Shown here: piece after piece, positions 63,184 to 64,000 of the stretch | Layout: each line of letters begins with the position of its first letter | How positions within the stretch are numbered: position 1 is the stretch's first letter | Assembly: GCA_963708715.1 (NCBI GenBank) | Contig: CAVPSU010000001.1 | Coordinates: 372,001-436,000 of the forward strand | Reading direction: 5' to 3' | DNA: 64,000 nt | Source of the DNA: DAIOEK01 sp963708715 | GTDB taxonomy: Bacteria > Chloroflexota > Anaerolineae > Anaerolineales > Anaerolineaceae | The notes under the pieces: model-generated | Told to the model about the DNA's origin: nothing | Seen by the model: the letters and a program-made list of their open reading frames with translations, nothing else | Databases searched by the model: none | Made by a program: the position numbers and the translations under genes

Positions 63184-63266
63184 AAACACTCTCTCTTTAG
63201 GTATCACCTTTCAGAGTGCACAAAGCATACCAGCGGAGGGAGTCTTTCTGGAAATAAACCAGTTGC

Positions 63267-63845
63267 TTATGAGTTATTTTCTTGGGAAGGAGGGGGATCC
63301 GTCAGATACTTTTCCATACGCCAGGCAGGTTCTTCCAAATAATGCCAGTTGCCCGCGTCATCCTGATATGACCACAGACCCGGGTCTGGTCCATTGATCA
63401 GGTATCCAAGACGCTGGTAGAGAAAGATTGCCCTTGTATTATCTTTTGCCACATTTAAGCAGACGATCGAAAAACCACGACGTAAGAGGTCTGATTCTAC
63501 ATAATTCATCATATGCGAACCTATCCCCATGGAACGATATTCATCCCTAACCCGAAAACCGAACACATAGGCTCTAGTTTTTCCATCCGCCATCGTTGAA
63601 TTTGCACTATTCAGCTGTACAAAGACTTGCCCTACGATTTTATTTTCTGGTACAACCACCACCCACATCAATGTGATCCCGAATAAGGTTCTTTGATATG
63701 TGTCTGCGTACAACCGGCGAAAATGTCGGTATTCCCCATCCCACTCAAGACCTGCCAGGTCAGATTCAATCACTGGCCGAAAAGTCAGGTGGAGCAAATC
63801 AGGTTTGGATGGATTCTTTGTTTTCGGTGTAGGTTCTTTGTTCAT
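63267..63845 (-). CDS. GNAT-family N-acetyltransferase
   Basis: 192 residues. Motif A for acetyl-CoA is FRVRDEYRSMGIGSHMMNYVE, preceded by the central strands and followed by VCLNVAKDNTRAIFLYQRLGY. The substrate is unknown. Its ATG overlaps the stop of the upstream partial gene (ATGA). Confidence 0.9.
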   Translation of the reverse strand: MNKEPTPKTKNPSKPDLLHLTFRPVIESDLAGLEWDGEYRHFRRLYADTYQRTLFGITLMWVVVVPENKIVGQVFVQLNSANSTMADGKTRAYVFGFRVRDEYRSMGIGSHMMNYVESDLLRRGFSIVCLNVAKDNTRAIFLYQRLGYLINGPDPGLWSYQDDAGNWHYLEEPAWRMEKYLTDPPPSQENNS

Positions 63846-64000
63846 AGGTTCGATTGTAGGTTGCCCAATTTTGATAGAAGGTCTTGTAGGAAATCTTGTT
63901 CCTGATCAGCATTGACGATTACACCATCCAACCAGGCATTTTTAATCTCTCGCAGAAGAACACGATAGGTCGGTCCCGGAGGAAGTCCCATCTGTTGAAG
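63842..64000 (-). CDS. C-terminal end of a CCA-adding/poly(A) polymerase-type protein (cut by window edge)
   Basis: The frame is open to the window edge and encodes LQQMGLPPGPTYRVLLREIK then AWLDGVIVNADQEQDFLQDLL. The PPGP-Y..L..I..AWLDG..........E pattern is the usual C-terminus of tRNA nucleotidyltransferase/poly(A) polymerase-family HD proteins. Only ~52 residues are visible, so the enzyme type is tentative. Confidence 0.6.
   Translation of the reverse strand, partial: LQQMGLPPGPTYRVLLREIKNAWLDGVIVNADQEQDFLQDLLSKLGNLQSNL

Overview
The window looks like a chromosomal segment of an anaerobic or facultative member of the Chloroflexota, most likely Anaerolineae. This is inferred from gene content and style, not from a marker-gene comparison: many Thr/Pro-rich lipoproteins, a mitochondrial-type citrate synthase, a T-box in front of valS, a predicted GTPase of the cyclic-2,3-diphosphoglycerate-synthetase family, two REP-associated transposases, and a gene style seen in that class. 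Base composition is near balanced, with a clearly GC-richer block at about 23.1-28.0 kb and AT-rich genes at about 20.1-21.0 and 52.1-53.7 kb.

Layout. 0-2.9 kb: an ECF sigma / anti-sigma / envelope-protein operon. 2.9-9.1 kb: housekeeping genes on the minus strand (nadD, obgE, a frameshifted P-loop gene, argS, rpsT). 9.3-9.7 kb: RNase P RNA behind a clear promoter. 9.8-16.1 kb: a TCA-entry cluster, with IclR regulator and citrate synthase on the minus strand and isocitrate dehydrogenase (frameshifted) and aconitase on the plus strand. 16.2-18.9 kb: cysK-cysE behind a structured leader, then a PhzF-like enzyme. 19.4-23.1 kb: an accessory stretch with gene remnants, an HNH restriction-like nuclease, a second RAYT and tandem repeats. 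23.1-28.05 kb: an operon of a DUF6504-like protein, a radical SAM/helix-hairpin-helix protein, a family B DNA polymerase, a small unknown protein and a degenerate RecA-like protein. It is driven by a perfect-consensus promoter whose 17-bp spacer contains a LexA-type palindrome. 28.05-28.75 kb: a hairpin-rich island. 28.8-37.3 kb: a complete membrane-bound group 4 [NiFe]-hydrogenase operon with its maturation protease. 37.4-43.2 kb: valS with its T-box, a membrane protein, a DUF1330 protein and gmd. 43.4-47.4 kb: a frameshifted beta-lactamase-fold protein, a HAD-HD fusion and a GH1 beta-glucosidase. 47.4-47.95 kb: tRNA-Arg followed by an array of copies of its own 3' end. 47.95-53.7 kb: a lipoprotein, nanE, frameshifted dinB, a phosphatase, tRNA-Thr and an AT-rich glycosyltransferase. 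53.7-64 kb: an EamA transporter, two small genes with SOS-like operators, udk, a VTT-domain protein, an M20 peptidase, C39-LysM, rsmG, recF, def, a cNMP-binding/PH membrane protein, GNAT and the end of a CCA-adding-type enzyme.

How the parts may work together. The hydrogenase complex has both pairs of nickel-ligand cysteines, a 2x[4Fe-4S] subunit and two antiporter-like subunits, but no NADH module. This suggests a ferredoxin-linked, ion-pumping, H2-evolving (or H2-using) complex. The DNA-repair operon at 23-28 kb and the small gene pair at 54.8-55.2 kb share an operator-in-promoter design (TAGAAC-N4-RTTCTA), so they probably belong to one damage-inducible regulon. The polymerase operon is the best candidate for an undescribed system: a mutasome-like set built on a family B polymerase.

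Five genes carry an apparent single-base insertion. Four of the five insertions fall in a hexamer that becomes GANTC when one base is removed, which hints at a motif-linked sequencing artefact rather than true pseudogenes.
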